DNA from: Phytophthora hibernalis
Taxonomy: Eukaryota > Oomycota > Peronosporomycetes > Peronosporales > Peronosporaceae
Length of the DNA stretch: 64,000 bases
Direction of reading: 5' to 3'
Assembly (NCBI GenBank): GCA_012656075.1
Contig: JAAKBF010000207.1
Location: forward strand, 467,533-531,532
This document shows, piece after piece, positions 1-11,328 of the stretch. A program made the translations under genes and the position numbers. The notes under the pieces are model-generated. The model was not told the origin of the DNA and did no database searches. It saw only the letters and a program-made list of their open reading frames with translations. How positions within the stretch are numbered: the first letter of the stretch is position 1; each line of letters begins with the position of its first letter.

Positions 1-998
1 TTCGGAAACGAAGCGCTGATTGACCTAGCAGCAGCCGTGCCGACAACACCAGCCGTACGTTCAGCACGCGCAGCTCCTCCTCGGCTGCCTACAGGTAATG
101 ATGCGTCGTATATTGCTGCCGCAAAACGTCGCATGGCCGCTAAAAAGAAAGAGGATGTTTCTTGCAGAATTACAATCGCAGCTTCTGCGAGTCACTGAGT
201 CTGATTTGGTCGACGACGTATCTACGACATGTTTGATGCGGAACATGTTGTACATATTGTATATTGGCTAGCATGATTTACTTGTTTACAGCAATTTGAT
301 CCAGGCCAACCTGACTCAAGTGCGCGCGCAAGTTCCACTCGTCATAAGCTGATCGAATTTTCAGAGTGGGTGCAGATTCGTGAGGGCGTGCGCAAGCGCC
401 CACAGCATCAATGCAAAGTATGCTTGATTAGAAAGCGGAAGGTGGGTGAGCGTCGCGCTATTAGATTGTACTGTGAAGCATGCAGTGATGGAAGCAAAAC
501 GGTAAGTGTATATTGTGGTAATCTGTATGGGTTCGTACTGATCGAGTGTTGTGTGTTTGTTCTAGTATCTATCTCTGCGACCGAATTCGGCCACATCACT
601 ATGCAAAGAACAACATGACTTGTGACCAAATTTGGCACGAGAAGTGGAGGGGCGGAGAGGAGCGCCCACACCTCGCGCCGGCCGCGACGTCCAGATGCGC
701 GCTTGGTAGAAGACGTATCCACGTAAATGACGAGAATGACAGCGAAGACGACGAGGAGGAGTCGATGGAAGACGATCAAGAGAGGGATCGAGGAGAAGAG
801 GAGCAGCAGGAGGTCGAAGCACAGCGTGAGCACGCTGCGGGGAGGTGCAGCAGCAGCACTCGGTGGGGGTGGAGGAGCAGCCGGGGCAGCAACAGGAGGA
901 TGAAAAGGGGCAGCAGGAAGATGCCGAGGGGCCGAAGGAAGCAGAGCGACATGAGCAGAAGCAGGAAACCTCCCGGAACAGGAGGAAGTGGGAAATGA
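1..998 (+). pseudogene. piggyBac-like transposase, 3' end with C-terminal zinc ribbon
   Basis: The frame at 292-501 encodes a cysteine/histidine ribbon: HQCKVC, then a basic stretch, then YCEAC. After a candidate intron (GTAAGT at 502, TTCTAG ending at 565) another frame gives LCDRIRPHHY and then TCDQIWHEKW. This ribbon followed by an F/W-H-x-x-W tail is the usual end of oomycete piggyBac transposases, where it binds DNA near the transposon ends. The exons do not join in frame as read, so there is an indel or a different donor. Positions 1-255 hold a low-complexity Ala/Pro/Lys stretch in the same direction with at least one frame change. After about 660 the frame is acidic, then Arg-rich, to a stop at 998. 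The DDD catalytic part lies left of the window, if it survives. Confidence 0.6.
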
Positions 999-1221
999 TG
1001 GCAAGAAGAAAGCCGGAAAGTAGGGTGGTGAGATGCCCTCGATTGCTGTTTTTTTAGCATTTATGTGTTCAATGAATGATTACTTGATGCATAGACCCAC
1101 GAAATTGCTTGTAAGCAATGGAAACTCGTGTCATAGACTAACAAAGAGCTTCCTATTTGTTCAATCTCGATAAAAAGGACAGCTTACATGTTGTATATCC
1201 ATCCTGTTAAAAATTATAGTC

Positions 1222-2138
1222 TCAGCGTCGGTGTGTTTGCCAACATGTCGGTCCATGACACTGCGGCATCTTCCCGGTGCTCATAAAAAGCGTCGTACTT
1301 ATACAAAGGCCAAGTAAGCCTATTATTAACAGAATGAACGGGTCAAACTTTTTACCAGTGGAATCGTCAGGTAGCATTGCTGTCGCCCGTTGTTTATCTT
1401 TATTACCACACCGCACCCACACAGTCTTGGACCCCTTGTTTATGATTGTTCGCTTTGGTATGTACTCGAAAAATACAGCTTTGAAAGAAAGATCACATAA
1501 AAAATGTTTAGCTGGCAAAAAACACACGACCGAGACTTATTTTGTACCTGTTTGGTCTGCATTAAAGACCTGGACACAGTTAAACTCGACAATCGTCCGC
1601 ATCACCTCTGTTCTAAATGCTTGAGCAGCTTCGGCTGCATCTTCGGGAGTTGTCTGTCCTTGTCGTGTTTTGCTCGAAGCGAAAACTTGTGTCGTCGCAA
1701 GAACAACTGCATCCACGTTGCCGACGCTGCAAACTGATCTTTGCTTTCAGCGACTTCTTTACCTTTTAGCCTTAACATTCTTCTAGACACCGGGGCGCCC
1801 TCCTTTATGAGTGTATTATTCCACAGCACGATATCTTCTCCAGCATCTCGTGAAAGTACTGTGGCCACACCGCAATCGCGAGAGTTAAAATGTCGAGAAT
1901 GTTCGTTTTAGCAAGCCTCTTTGATTTTGCTAGCAATTATACGCCATTTACTGTTCGATTGCTGCTTTGACCTCCGCTGCTTGCCAGTAAGATCACCATA
2001 GAATTCTTTGATGGCTTCACTTGTAGAATGACCCTGTTCGATGTAGTCTAGCAACCGCTTCTTGTGCCTGTACTCAACTGCGACGCGCTTGTATTTCTTT
2101 GGCTTTTTCTTGGTGCCCTTGATAGAAGGTCGGGCCAT
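1222..2138 (-). pseudogene. pogo-like (CENP-B/DDE_1) transposase, truncated
   Basis: The minus frame starts MARPSIKGTKKKPK and runs through a psq-type N-terminal helix-turn-helix and a CENP-B-type HTH (1,602-1,868), ending FNCVQVFNADQT just before a GT-AG intron at 1,547-1,479 (69 bp). Splicing joins in frame to VFFEYIPKRTI and KTVWVRCGNKDKQRATAML, the opening of the DDE_1 catalytic domain; the D of NADQT is the expected first acidic residue. One in-frame TAA (1,908-1,910) interrupts the N-terminal part. Frame and similarity are lost after about 1,330, so the second and third catalytic acids are absent. It is a dead fragment of a cut-and-paste element; no terminal repeats were found. Confidence 0.75.
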
Positions 2139-2275
2139 GTTGATCCCGAAGTGACAGCAACATGTGTCGATTTACCCAAAAGGAAGCTAAAATTAGCACA
2201 GTCGTTATTTGCAGCATATGCTATTTTGGAAGCTTGCGATTGGCCAAAACGGCCTGTCGCTAAGGACTAAATGTC

Positions 2276-2425
2276 GCCAAGGACTACGACGCTACGGTAC
2301 TTAGAGATGGTTTGTACACGTACAAACGTTTTGAACGTATTGGTACCAGTTTGTACCAATACAAACAGTTTGTACCCGATTTGTACCTCTTAGCACGGGT
2401 ACATCTGACCGTTTTGTACCACTAG
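2276..2425. repeat. Cluster of GTTTGTAC/GGTACAAA short repeats
   Basis: TTTGTACC or its complement recurs several times in 150 bp. The arms GTTTGTAC and GTACAAAC form an inverted repeat at 2,310-2,327. It lies just upstream of the minus-strand pogo fragment, so it may be subterminal transposon sequence; that link is inference. Confidence 0.45.
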
Positions 2426-2433
2426 CACGAGCC

Positions 2434-2482
2434 ATTCCACAAATCGAGCCAAAAAGCTAAATATGAACGGAATTCACAATAC
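2434..2482 (+). repeat. Dispersed repeat, copy 1
   Basis: About 48 bp (ATTCCACAA ... CGGAATTCACAATA) matches the reverse complement of 17,373-17,421 with few differences. It is a fragment of an unidentified interspersed element. Confidence 0.7.
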
Positions 2483-2540
2483 CTGTTTGAGATGAGTTGT
2501 ACAATTTCGAATCTCGGAAAGTCCTCACATCTAGAGCAAG

Positions 2541-2690
2541 TAGTAGACGAACCGGTCAGATCCTGCGTGACGGCTGCCGAGCGAAAGCGACGGCGGCTCT
2601 GATTCGCAAAAAGAGTTTTTAACCGCCGAAGGCGGGCCTCATTGGCTGTAAAACGTCCTTCCAAACAGCCGAGCGCAGCGAGAGCCCCTC
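2541..2690 (+). repeat. Direct repeat, left copy (paired with 4,666-4,770)
   Basis: Starts TAGTAGACGAACCGGTCAG and continues through GGCTGCCGAGCG, GGCGGCTC, ATTGGCTGTAAA and CGTCC. The same order of blocks recurs at 4,666-4,770, diverged and shortened by about 45 bp. The two copies flank the tandem-repeat region and may be the ends of one repetitive unit. No coding sequence is seen. Confidence 0.6.
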
Positions 2691-2984
2691 ATTGTCTACA
2701 TTAAAACACTGTCACACTGACTACGATCGGTAGCACGATCCCGACCATATCCGGTGTTCCCATTGGCTGAAAGGCAAACATTTCTGAAGGAGCACGAAAC
2801 TCACAAATTGGTCAATAACGGCAAGGCCGGGCCCCTATGATTACACTAAATAACAAAACCTGGGGTAGGGACTGCAAATCGGGCACAGTAGCAAGTGCAT
2901 TTTGTAATACCTTTCCAGATCGGTGCCCGGCCATATTAGACGATGCTGGTGCCTGGCATGGGTAAGAAAGGCCACAGCTGGCAC
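2691..2984. other. Non-coding spacer
   Basis: No credible gene or repeat seen. The nearby frame at 2,923-3,372 looks like chance in repeat DNA. Confidence 0.4.
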
Positions 2985-3335
2985 TGTGCATGATATAGCG
3001 GTACTACGTATACAACACGCTCTACACGGCGCTTTGGCAACGTATTTACTCTGTTTACCGTACTCGCGGTCGTTGGGGTGTGTTGGTGGTCAATTATATT
3101 ATTTATGCAACATCGCCGTATACTATACACAATACGCGGTTGTGTGCGGTACATTGCTCCAAACTATACCTAGAATCCAGTTGTGCGCGATTGACTATAC
3201 ACCATTTTTAGGACTGTGCGGTACACACTTCGTTTTATATACACTATATGTAGATGGGCGCTATACGCTTGCATTACTTAATTCACTATGTATACACTAT
3301 GCACTCACACGCTATACTGTATGCAGTGGCAAAGT
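2985..3335. repeat. Degenerate TATACAC-rich repeat
   Basis: The word CTATACAC/TATACACTA and variants recur irregularly among GTGCGGTACA words. The spacing is loose, so this is a decayed tandem or low-complexity tract. An open frame across it (2,923-3,372) has no protein-like composition. Confidence 0.5.
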
Positions 3336-3374
3336 TTTTGTATTGGCCCAGCGAAGGCTTCTCATTGGCTAAAA

Positions 3375-4500
3375 CTATAGGAACTGGATTGTGCTACAAT
3401 ATGTTAGTGTGGTGTACATGTAATCGTACATAGCCGAAAGGTAAAGGTTTGAATGCCATACTGAAACGAAATGGACGATAGGTATAGACATAATAGAATG
3501 AGAGACAATAACTGAGAGACGATAGTATGAGAGACGGTTGTACATGTATGAGATACGATAGAGACGATAGTATGAGAGACGGTTGTACATGTATGAGATA
3601 CGATAGAGACGATAGTATAAGAGACGATATAAGGGACGATTGAATGAGAAACCATATGTGTAGCGATAGGTAGACGTTAAGTAGACGATAGCTGAGAGGC
3701 GATAGGTAAATGTGGGACGATAGTATGAGAGACGAGACTAAGTATGAGAGACGATAGTATCAGAGATATGCAGAAAGAGACGATAGGTATAGCGATCTGA
3801 AGAGAGAAACCATTGATATGAGAGACGACATAGTATCAGAGAAAGATACCATATGAGACGATAGTATGACTGGCGATAGACGGCAGTATGACTGGCGATA
3901 GACTACAGTATGAGAGACTATTCGCATTGACGAGATATAATATGGGACGATAATATGAGACGCGTAGTATGAGAGACGATAGCATCAGAGCCGACAGTAT
4001 CAGAGGCGTAGTGTGAGAGACGATATTATGAGAGATAATTGTATGGGAGACGATAGAGACGATATTATGATAGACGTTTGTATGAGAGACTATAGTAATA
4101 CGACAGGTATAGGTATGAGAGATGACACGTAGACAAGATATGTAGGTGCAGTCGATAGAATGGTAGGCACGATAAATATACACGATAGGTATGAGATAGA
4201 CATGATATGTAGATGGGAGAAGATATATTGAGTGATGACAGGTAGACACAAAAAAGTCAATAAACACTGCGTAGAGAGAGAATAGGTACTGATCGATAGA
4301 GACGATATGTATAGACGGTCGGTAGAGAGACCATATGTAGAGAGGGTAGGAAGGAGACACGATAAGTAGAGAGGTAGGATATGTAGAGACGGTGGGTAGA
4401 AAGACCATATGTAGATAGGTTAAGAAGGAGACACGATAAGTAAAGAGGTACGATAGGTATTGGACATAGTGTACATGTCAACCTGAGACGCTATTTAGGA
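3375..4500. repeat. Long degenerate tandem array, unit about GAGACGATAGTATGA
   Basis: About 1.1 kb is built from variants of GAGACGATAGTATGA with insertions such as GGTTGTACATGTATGAGATA. Within it, a unit of about 45 bp at 3,525-3,610 is repeated twice almost exactly. Purine and pyrimidine are strongly skewed between strands. From about 4,230 the word changes to GTAGAGA(C)GGT and GATAGGTA, giving a second sub-array. The long minus-strand frames across it (for example 3,836-4,408) are Ser/Tyr/Ile-rich translations of the repeat, not a gene. Confidence 0.85.
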
Positions 4501-4665
4501 ACGATTAGAGTAGCCGAATATGCATAAGATTCATGACACTATTGTTGATTGGAGAATAGATAAAAATTCGCCCCGTGGAGCGAAGCGAAGGGGGCGGCCC
4601 ACTTAACTGGGACAAACCATTGCCCCACCGCTGCGTAGCGGCGGCAAACGCCTAGTCTAAAACAA

Positions 4666-4770
4666 CTAGTAGACGAACCGGTCAGTTCCTGCGTGGTGGC
4701 TGCCGAGTGTAAGTGAAGGCGGCTCCCAATTGGCTATAAAGCGTCCGAGCGAAGCGAAGGCCGCGCCCTT
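4666..4770 (+). repeat. Direct repeat, right copy
   Basis: Contains CTAGTAGACGAACCGGTCAG and then the same order of blocks as 2,541-2,690, followed by GAGCGAAGCGAAGG-type words also present near 4,580. It closes the tandem-repeat region on the right. Confidence 0.6.
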
Positions 4771-4880
4771 CCCCGTGCTTTGCGGGTCCGTAGGGCCCGC
4801 CCAATACTTCTATTAAGTAATTTATTTTGGTGGATACTGCAGCGAGCCCCTGTGAGCGGAACGGGTGCGCTCCCCAGACT

Positions 4881-4927
4881 TAACTAATAAAGTAAACCGC
4901 TCCGCGGCGATTTACTTTTATTAGTTA
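4881..4927. repeat. Hairpin (inverted repeat)
   Basis: TAACTAATAAAGTAAA (4,881-4,896) pairs with TTTACTTTTATTAGTTA (4,911-4,927) apart from one bulge, around a GC-rich loop. A second hairpin, CGCGCTACT/AGTAGCGCG with a 6-nt loop (5,091-5,114), abuts the broken gene that follows. No gene is seen at 4,771-5,117. Confidence 0.7.
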
Positions 4928-5117
4928 GTCCTTTATGTATGATTTGAAAGGTTATTTAGTTTTGTGAATTCGCTGTTTAATTCATCCGGTAGCACATTGT
5001 ATGATACAATTTGTATTACTGTAAACAGGTCGATTAATACTACCGGTATTAATACCGATAGTATTCATTTTCCATGACTCCGTTTAAGAGCGCGCTACTT
5101 GTAATAGTAGCGCGTGG

Positions 5118-8100
5118 GAGACGGGGCCGAAGGTGAAACTGGCGGCCATCAGCGAGTTGGTGCGGGAGATCGCTTCGGTTCGTTCGCGTCTGACCCCGCG
5201 ACTGCTGGGAGCTCTCTCAAGGCGCTGACCGCCTGCCAATGCGCCGTCACGTTGCGCGAGCACGTTTCCACCTTCTTCACAGACGACGACGAGACGCAGC
5301 GCGGCCATCGCCACTTCCTGCGACTTCTGCGAGGGTGGCACTCGACGCTGCGGGGATTGAGACGGACCAGCAGCAGCAGGAGACGCCAAGTCAGAGGTTT
5401 GAGAATTACTACGACGTCTTGGAGCTGGACGAGGACTTTTCCCCGATGAAGAGGCGGTGGCAGTGCAGAGTGGAGCCCCGAGAACTGCGAGTGACGAGAG
5501 GGAGCGACTGTTTAATGAGGCCTTTGCTCAGGACCTGAGACTGGAAGTCGTGTACTTCTTCCTGGAACTGGAGGAGCTCGTGGAATGAGTGTTCCAGATC
5601 TACGACCAAGTGAAGAAGCAGCAGCGCACGATGGTGGAGGCCACAGTGGTAACCAAGTTGGCCATGGACACGGCAGTGTCCCTGACGGCGAGACTGCAGC
5701 TGAGATACCCAGAGCTGAAGACGGCGGAGGATGTCGTCAATGTGGTCGTGGAAGACACGCCGAAGAGATATTTGAAGAAGATTAGCAAGACCGTTACGGA
5801 CTTCTGGGCGACGTTCCAGAACAATGGGACGTACACTTTCGTTCCGGGCATGCTGATCGTGGATTTCATTAGTGTGGGGAGCAGTTCACGTCTGAGCTAC
5901 CAACGCAGGCGAGAACGCAGTTGGTTCTCCGAGATGGGTTCTTTGGGGAGACGTGCAGCGAGGAGCGGACGCCCCAGTACGTCCTCCCGGATCCTACGAA
6001 TATGGTCGTTTTTCTGTTGCAGCAGTTGCCGTTGCTGTACAACACGATCCTAGCTTCGAAGCTTGCCACGGGGAAAGCTACGACGACTCAGTTCTGACAA
6101 GCTCTTTCGTGGCATCGATGGATAAGTACTTCACGTCGCGACAGGTCACGATGCCCATCGTTTTTACGTGCATTTGCTGGCTCAAATCTGTCGCGGCACT
6201 GCAGGGAAAGTCAGGCCTCAAACGCAACGTGAGTCTCATGTTCAAGCACTCGAAGGATCTAATGAAGAATATGGATACCACGGTCGCAAATGGTGCAGTG
6301 CTCACTGCCGACAGGGAAATTCATGGGGGTGAAGAAGTGTGTCGAAGAAATCAAACTATCGAGTGGAGGCCACAATCTGGCACGCGCGAATCCGTTGATG
6401 GCAGGTTTCATGATGCTAACACACCATTTCCATTATCTGCACATGGCGAGCGAGATTCTGATGGTGACGTCGAGGTCCCGAGCGTTTGGCCACCTCTACA
6501 ATGCGCTGGTTGAGCAAAGATTTCTTCAGCACATCCCATTTTTCGACGAGATGTTGGAGATCTACGACCAGATGATCTTCACTCCGTCACGTGCTGCTGC
6601 AGTGCATGGGTCGTACAATCGAACCTACTTGCTGAGCTCTCACTTGACTGCGACGACCGTCAATGCCATGTACCGCGGTGTGGCGCCGCCTCCCGGAAAG
6701 AAGGCGTGAAAGTGCGCAAGGCTCTTCACTTTCAAGATCTGTCCAAAATATATCGGCTCCTGACAAAAATGATAAGACAGTATTGGGAGGTGCATCGTCG
6801 AAGGCCATGCTGAACATTGCCGCAGATATTTGCTCGAAGGAGCTGTTCCAGACGCGTGTGCTCTCGCGTGACATCCTAAAGCTCAACGACGATCTCACGG
6901 ACGTGTTCTCTGACATGTGCGATGAGTTAGGTCGACGCCAGTATCACGATGATTATATTGCTCGTCCCAAACGGGGCGAGTCTCGTCAGTACCGGGTTAA
7001 CCGCGCGCTGGAGGATGCGGTGATGATGCCTCTGATGCCGCTCTTGGATTGTTTGCAGACGGACGGATCGCTGGATCTAAGCGGCTTGCCGATTGATAAT
7101 AATGCTCTCGAGTTAGGCGCTCTGGGTGGTGAGATTGTGAACTCAATGTGCAGGAAGGTTGCTGCTGTGATCAAAACGAAGTTTGCGATTTCACCTCTCG
7201 TGTGCGAGCAGAAGTACTTCACGTTCCCGTCAAAGCCAGATTTCATCAACCAGGAGTATGGCGCACCGCCTTCGACGAGGCGGACAAAGGGTATAGCACG
7301 CAACAAGTTATTTTCTGACCTGATGAGCTTGATGGAAGACAGCAACGGTCCGTTCACGGGAAATGATGTGGAGTACTTGAAGTCAGAACTACGGAAGGAT
7401 CCTGACCTCATCGCCATGGCTTCCCTTTGCTCGATGCCGCGAGACAGCCTCAGTTCATTTGATATGAACAACATGTCGAACTCGATGCTGGACGAGCTCT
7501 GTTCGCTCTTCCATCAAGCTGCCGCAGGTCCTGCATACGACGCCGATCTAGTCGAGTGGATGATTCAGTTAGGAGCACTCACCATACAGCCACTGCACTG
7601 TCGAAGAGAGCCGCGGATGAGGGACCTCCCATTCCCTCGGGAGACTTTGTCGAACACTATGGCAGTCCACAGTGCTGCAATCGCAGGCTACGAGGACATT
7701 GTCCGGATCATTCTTGAGGCAGACAACATGTTTGATCTGAACACGCCCACGTTTCACACGAAGGACACACTCGCGCATTTGGCTGTGAAGCACGGTCACC
7801 GTAATTTATACGACTTGCTTGTTGCGTTTGGAGCTGATCTTCGCATCAAGGATGGAACTGGGAAGCGCGTGTGTGACGTGACGACCGATCGTGAGTGGAA
7901 AAGTAAAATCGTCGCGTCCATTGTTGACATTGAGAGGAGTGAGGGAGTGTGTGAGGAAGCGAGAAATCGCGACGCACTATTTCGTCACCAGAGCGATGTC
8001 CGAGCAGAACGGTTGCGCCAGTCGGTAGCTGCTCAGCGTGACCAAGAGCGGCAGCGAACAGAGGAAAACACCAACCCGAACAGTTCGAAGGGCTCTACTA

Positions 8101-9176
8101 AAAAGAAGAGCAAGAAGAAGGGCAAAAAAGTCAAGAAGGCCCATGCGAACGGACCTTCGTCCAGTTTGAGTGGGCCCAGTCAGGCAGTAGCGGGCGAAGA
8201 TTCAGCTGAGGTGTCAACTTTGCTGACAGATCTGTTGGCGGCAAAGGCTTAGAGACCTCCGATGCAACCGATGATTCAGAGCGAGCATCGCAGCTGGAGA
8301 AATCTGTTGAGAATACGGTGGCTACGTCTGCTCGTTTGCGAGATCCGAGTATCCCTGCTGATGAAAAGGCCGACGACGTGCAGCACACTTGCAGACTGAT
8401 CGAGAAACTGAAGGGATCAGTGGAGGCCTTCTCGCATCCTAGCAGACTCAACTCGACAGATCACCGCATTCGAGTTGCCATCGCTTCCGAAGCGTTGCGA
8501 GTCATTCACATGATGCAGAAGTTTCATCGGGTTGACCACGCTGCGATTACAGTTCCTTCTCTCGCTTCTGTTCGAGAGCTGTGTGATACAACGCCAACCT
8601 TCACCAGATTTGTGATTGGTACGGCCCAGCTCAGCGTGTCCGTTGGTCGAAAACCCCAGGCTCGCGAGATCATGGATATGCTGGAGAAGCGCTTGCTGAA
8701 GACGCCTGTAGACCAGCGGGGACCATTCGATTTTCGAGAGCTTGTGGAAATGTACAGCAGCTCGAGGTGCTATGAATTTGGGCCAGACGTCTAACCCAGA
8801 CACACTTCTTCGCAACTTGAGTAACACCATGGGCCAGCGGAAACTGGAGGTGGCTCTGGTCAAGCTGTGTTGACGAGAGATGTACTTGGAGCTTACAACC
8901 GTCGGTCGCATTACCGATCGAGAGTTCAATCAGTTCGAAAATGCTGTGGACGCTGTTGCTGACCTGGAAGGTGTGGTGTGCTTTGAGAGACGTGTCATGT
9001 ACGGCGCCACAAGTTTCGAAGATTTGATGCGCGTTCTCAGGTCGGTTGGGGACTTGGCGAAAATTGAAGGGATGCACTTTGCTGCGGAGAGCCTGCAAAT
9101 TGCAGTGACGTCTCTGAAGGTCGGGCAGTTCGTTGTTTCGGAAGATGGGATCACTGGATATGCTGCCGTGGTGTAA
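5118..9176 (+). pseudogene. DUF6604/ankyrin-like protein gene, frame-broken and 5'-truncated
   Basis: One coding signal runs for 4 kb but moves between frames. It opens with KVKLAAISELVREIAS, resembling the N-terminal DUF6604 region of oomycete proteins. The longest uninterrupted frame is 6,713-8,252, about 500 residues. It holds ankyrin-type repeats near 7,660-7,870 (TLAHLAVKHGH, LLVAFGADLRIKDG) and a Lys-rich tail (8,095-8,150). The signal continues in new frames at 8,252-8,780 and 8,785-9,176. Frame changes fall near 5,210, 5,345, 5,440, 5,885, 6,060, 6,300, 6,712, 8,250 and 8,775, with in-frame TGA at 5,586-5,588 and 8,871-8,873. No upstream exon or promoter is seen; the 5' edge sits on a small hairpin. 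Ankyrin repeats suggest protein binding. Biochemical function is unknown, and the DUF6604 match is from memory. Confidence 0.6.
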
Positions 9177-9319
9177 CGAGGGACGACTAGCAGCGCACAA
9201 TGCAGCGCTAATGCATGTGTAGTTTGAGTTTGATCACCTTAGTCGGCTGGAGGAAATTTGACGCTGGAATGAAACTCCGTGAAAACAATTCCATACCATT
9301 CTCATCTCTGTTGGGCGAT

Positions 9320-10226
9320 CTACTTCTTGTCACCGCTCGGCACTTCGTACTGCTCCTTAGCGTCCACTTGGACCAACTCGCCCGACTGCCATGGCTCAAA
9401 CAACGTCAAACCACCACTCCACCGCCAGCATAGGATACTCGTTCCAAATACTCACCGGAAGGATGCACGCCGTGAGTTTCTTCCCGTAGCAGCAGCCTGT
9501 GTCCAAGCCCGTCGCAAAAGCCTCTTGCTACAACCACACACCATCAGTACCTCCTCCTCCACACTTCACCAACCACCTCACCTGCAGTCCGCACTCGCTG
9601 CATGGCCAAAGTACACGTGTCTGGGTCCGCGCCACACTTTGGCCCACATTTCCGGCTCCCCGCCGCTCTCACTCCTGAATTTCTTCTTCTCGAGCGCCTG
9701 CCACTCGGACCTTTCGTCTTCTCGCTGGACGAAGCGCATCTTGTACATGTTAACGGGCCTCTGTTGTTGCAGTTCCACCCCTCCACCACACCAGCATGTA
9801 CCACAATCGCATTGCCGTGGTTGGGCAAGGACAGCGAGAAGGGCAGCTGCTCGAGGAACGCGACGTCTTCCGTCTCCAGGAGCTCCACGTACGGATACTT
9901 GGCTGAGCCGGGCGCGCGCCCACCCTGCACCCAGTGGTAGTAGGCGCTCAGTACCGCGTCGTCGTGGTTGCCGCGCACGCAGAGAGAACCTGAGTCGCGC
10001 ACGAAGCGCACGACGGCCAGAGACTTGGGTCCTTTGTTGACCAGGTCCCCTACGAACACCAGTTGGTCGCTGGCGGCGCGGAAGTCGCACGCGTCCAGCA
10101 GCAACTGCAGCTCGTCAAGCAGCCGTGAACATCTCCGATGACCAGCACGCGCGTGTCAGCAACCACGTCCGAGGCCACGCGGTGCACGACCGCAGGAAGC
10201 GCCACGTCCGGGTGCGCCAGCTCCAT
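9320..10226 (-). pseudogene. ApaH-like metallophosphatase (bis-nucleosyl tetraphosphatase/ALPH type)
   Basis: Reading leftwards from ATG 10,226, the metal-binding motifs appear in order: GDVHGC (codons 31-36), GDLVNKGP (about 10,050), RGNHDD (about 9,975) and VHAGV (about 9,798). Further on come NMYKMR and GPRHVYFGHA, then TGLDTGCCYGKKLTACIL and a tail ending EVPSGDKK at TAG 9,320-9,322. This is the order of eukaryotic ApaH-like phosphatases, which hydrolyse dinucleoside polyphosphates or cap-like pyrophosphates. One base is missing right after GDVHGC (near 10,118), another shift lies near 9,770, and a GTGAGT near 9,470 may start a last intron. DNA just upstream of the ATG is AT-rich with no initiator, so the copy may be partial. 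A long plus-strand frame across it (9,279-10,040) is a shadow. Confidence 0.75.
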
Positions 10227-11207
10227 TTAGGCTTATAACGTGGTAATCTGATACTGGCCAGGCTCACCAATATTAATCAGGTATTACTTTGGGGTAATAT
10301 TCTTTTATTTTTTTATTGGTTACCCAAAATTGTGAAGGTGGTGTAACACCACTGGTGTTGGGGAATGTCGAGTTGATGTGCTTTTTTGATGAGCTTGGAA
10401 CTGTGCCGGGGCTGGCAGAGAGTGAAGTGCTGGCACTTCAACACCAAGTGAACCAAACGGCGTCTAACATCGTACGAAGTATTAAAAGGCGATCGGGCCC
10501 CGAGTCAGGGATCAGAGTGCTTCGTGCGCAAGTGGCACGACGCTCGACTGTCGCCATCCACGGAGCATTGAGCACCAATGATCTCCAAGCAGCTGGCATT
10601 CGGTGCATGCGCTTTCGGCGCGCGCACATGGCTACTTTTTCTTGGGTCTGCGATTAATGTTGGCTGCGCGTTCCAGACTGTGTCCTTCGAGCTGACCTGG
10701 CCGACACGCGCCTGTCGAGTGAGCAACGGCGCCGCACTATCTTAGAGCATTGGGGACGGAGCCTGTGGCGACCCATCGCAAGAAGGGCTCAAAATTGCGC
10801 CCTCGACAAGGCTTGGCCTCAAGCCACTCGGATCGATCGCGTCAATCCACGTTGCTTCCCCTTTCGGCGCCTCGAAACGCTTGCTCCTGCCGCCATTGCG
10901 ACCTCGACTCCTCCAAGAGACGAAACCACGTCGCTCCTCGTTTTAGCGTTTGCTCGGGGGCAACAAACTGCAGCAAACTGTGCCATAGTGCTATGACTCT
11001 GACAGCCATCTTTGTTGCAGTTTGCGGCGTCGGGCCGGCCTATTTCTGCAACACTACAGCTTATGGACTGTGCGTTCGCGGGTCTGACTCTCCCAAGCCC
11101 TCAGATTTAATCCCTCCTAATCACACACTCGTCTTGTCTCTTCTCTGTTTACAAACCCGGCCTCCTTCACCCTCTCTCACTCTATATTCCTTCTTCTTTC
11201 TATATAT
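10227..11207. other. Intergenic, no supported gene
   Basis: An open frame at 10,316-10,657 (113 codons, +) has no recognised domain or clear start context. Towards 11,100-11,207 the plus strand becomes strongly pyrimidine-rich, typical of oomycete DNA just upstream of a transcription start. Confidence 0.4.
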
Positions 11208-11214
11208 TCATTCC
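11208..11214 (+). promoter_or_regulatory. Oomycete initiator (YCAYTYY) of the PX gene
   Basis: TCATTCC matches the oomycete Inr consensus YCAYTYY. It follows a long C/T tract and TATATAT and lies 115 bp upstream of ATG 11,329. This places a likely transcription start here. Confidence 0.5.
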
Positions 11215-11328
11215 GCCAACCCGTCCGTAGTCCACAAAGAGAACGCGTGCTAATCAAGAACGCGAGCCACTTCGCAACACTACCACAGCAGCCTCCAGCC
11301 TCGATCGCATTCCTCTTTTCCTCTTGCC

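Noticed and set aside
408..1004. 198-codon minus-strand Pro/Leu/Ser-rich frame
   Set aside because: Complement of the acidic/Arg low-complexity tail of the piggyBac frame.
3836..4408. 190-codon minus-strand frame
   Set aside because: Translation of the degenerate tandem array (Ser/Tyr/Ile/Val only).
3375..4500. CRISPR-like array
   Set aside because: Units are degenerate and contiguous, with no constant repeat and no unique spacers; eukaryotic context.
9279..10040. 253-codon plus-strand frame
   Set aside because: Antisense shadow of the ApaH-like phosphatase; Ser/Pro/His-rich with no domain.
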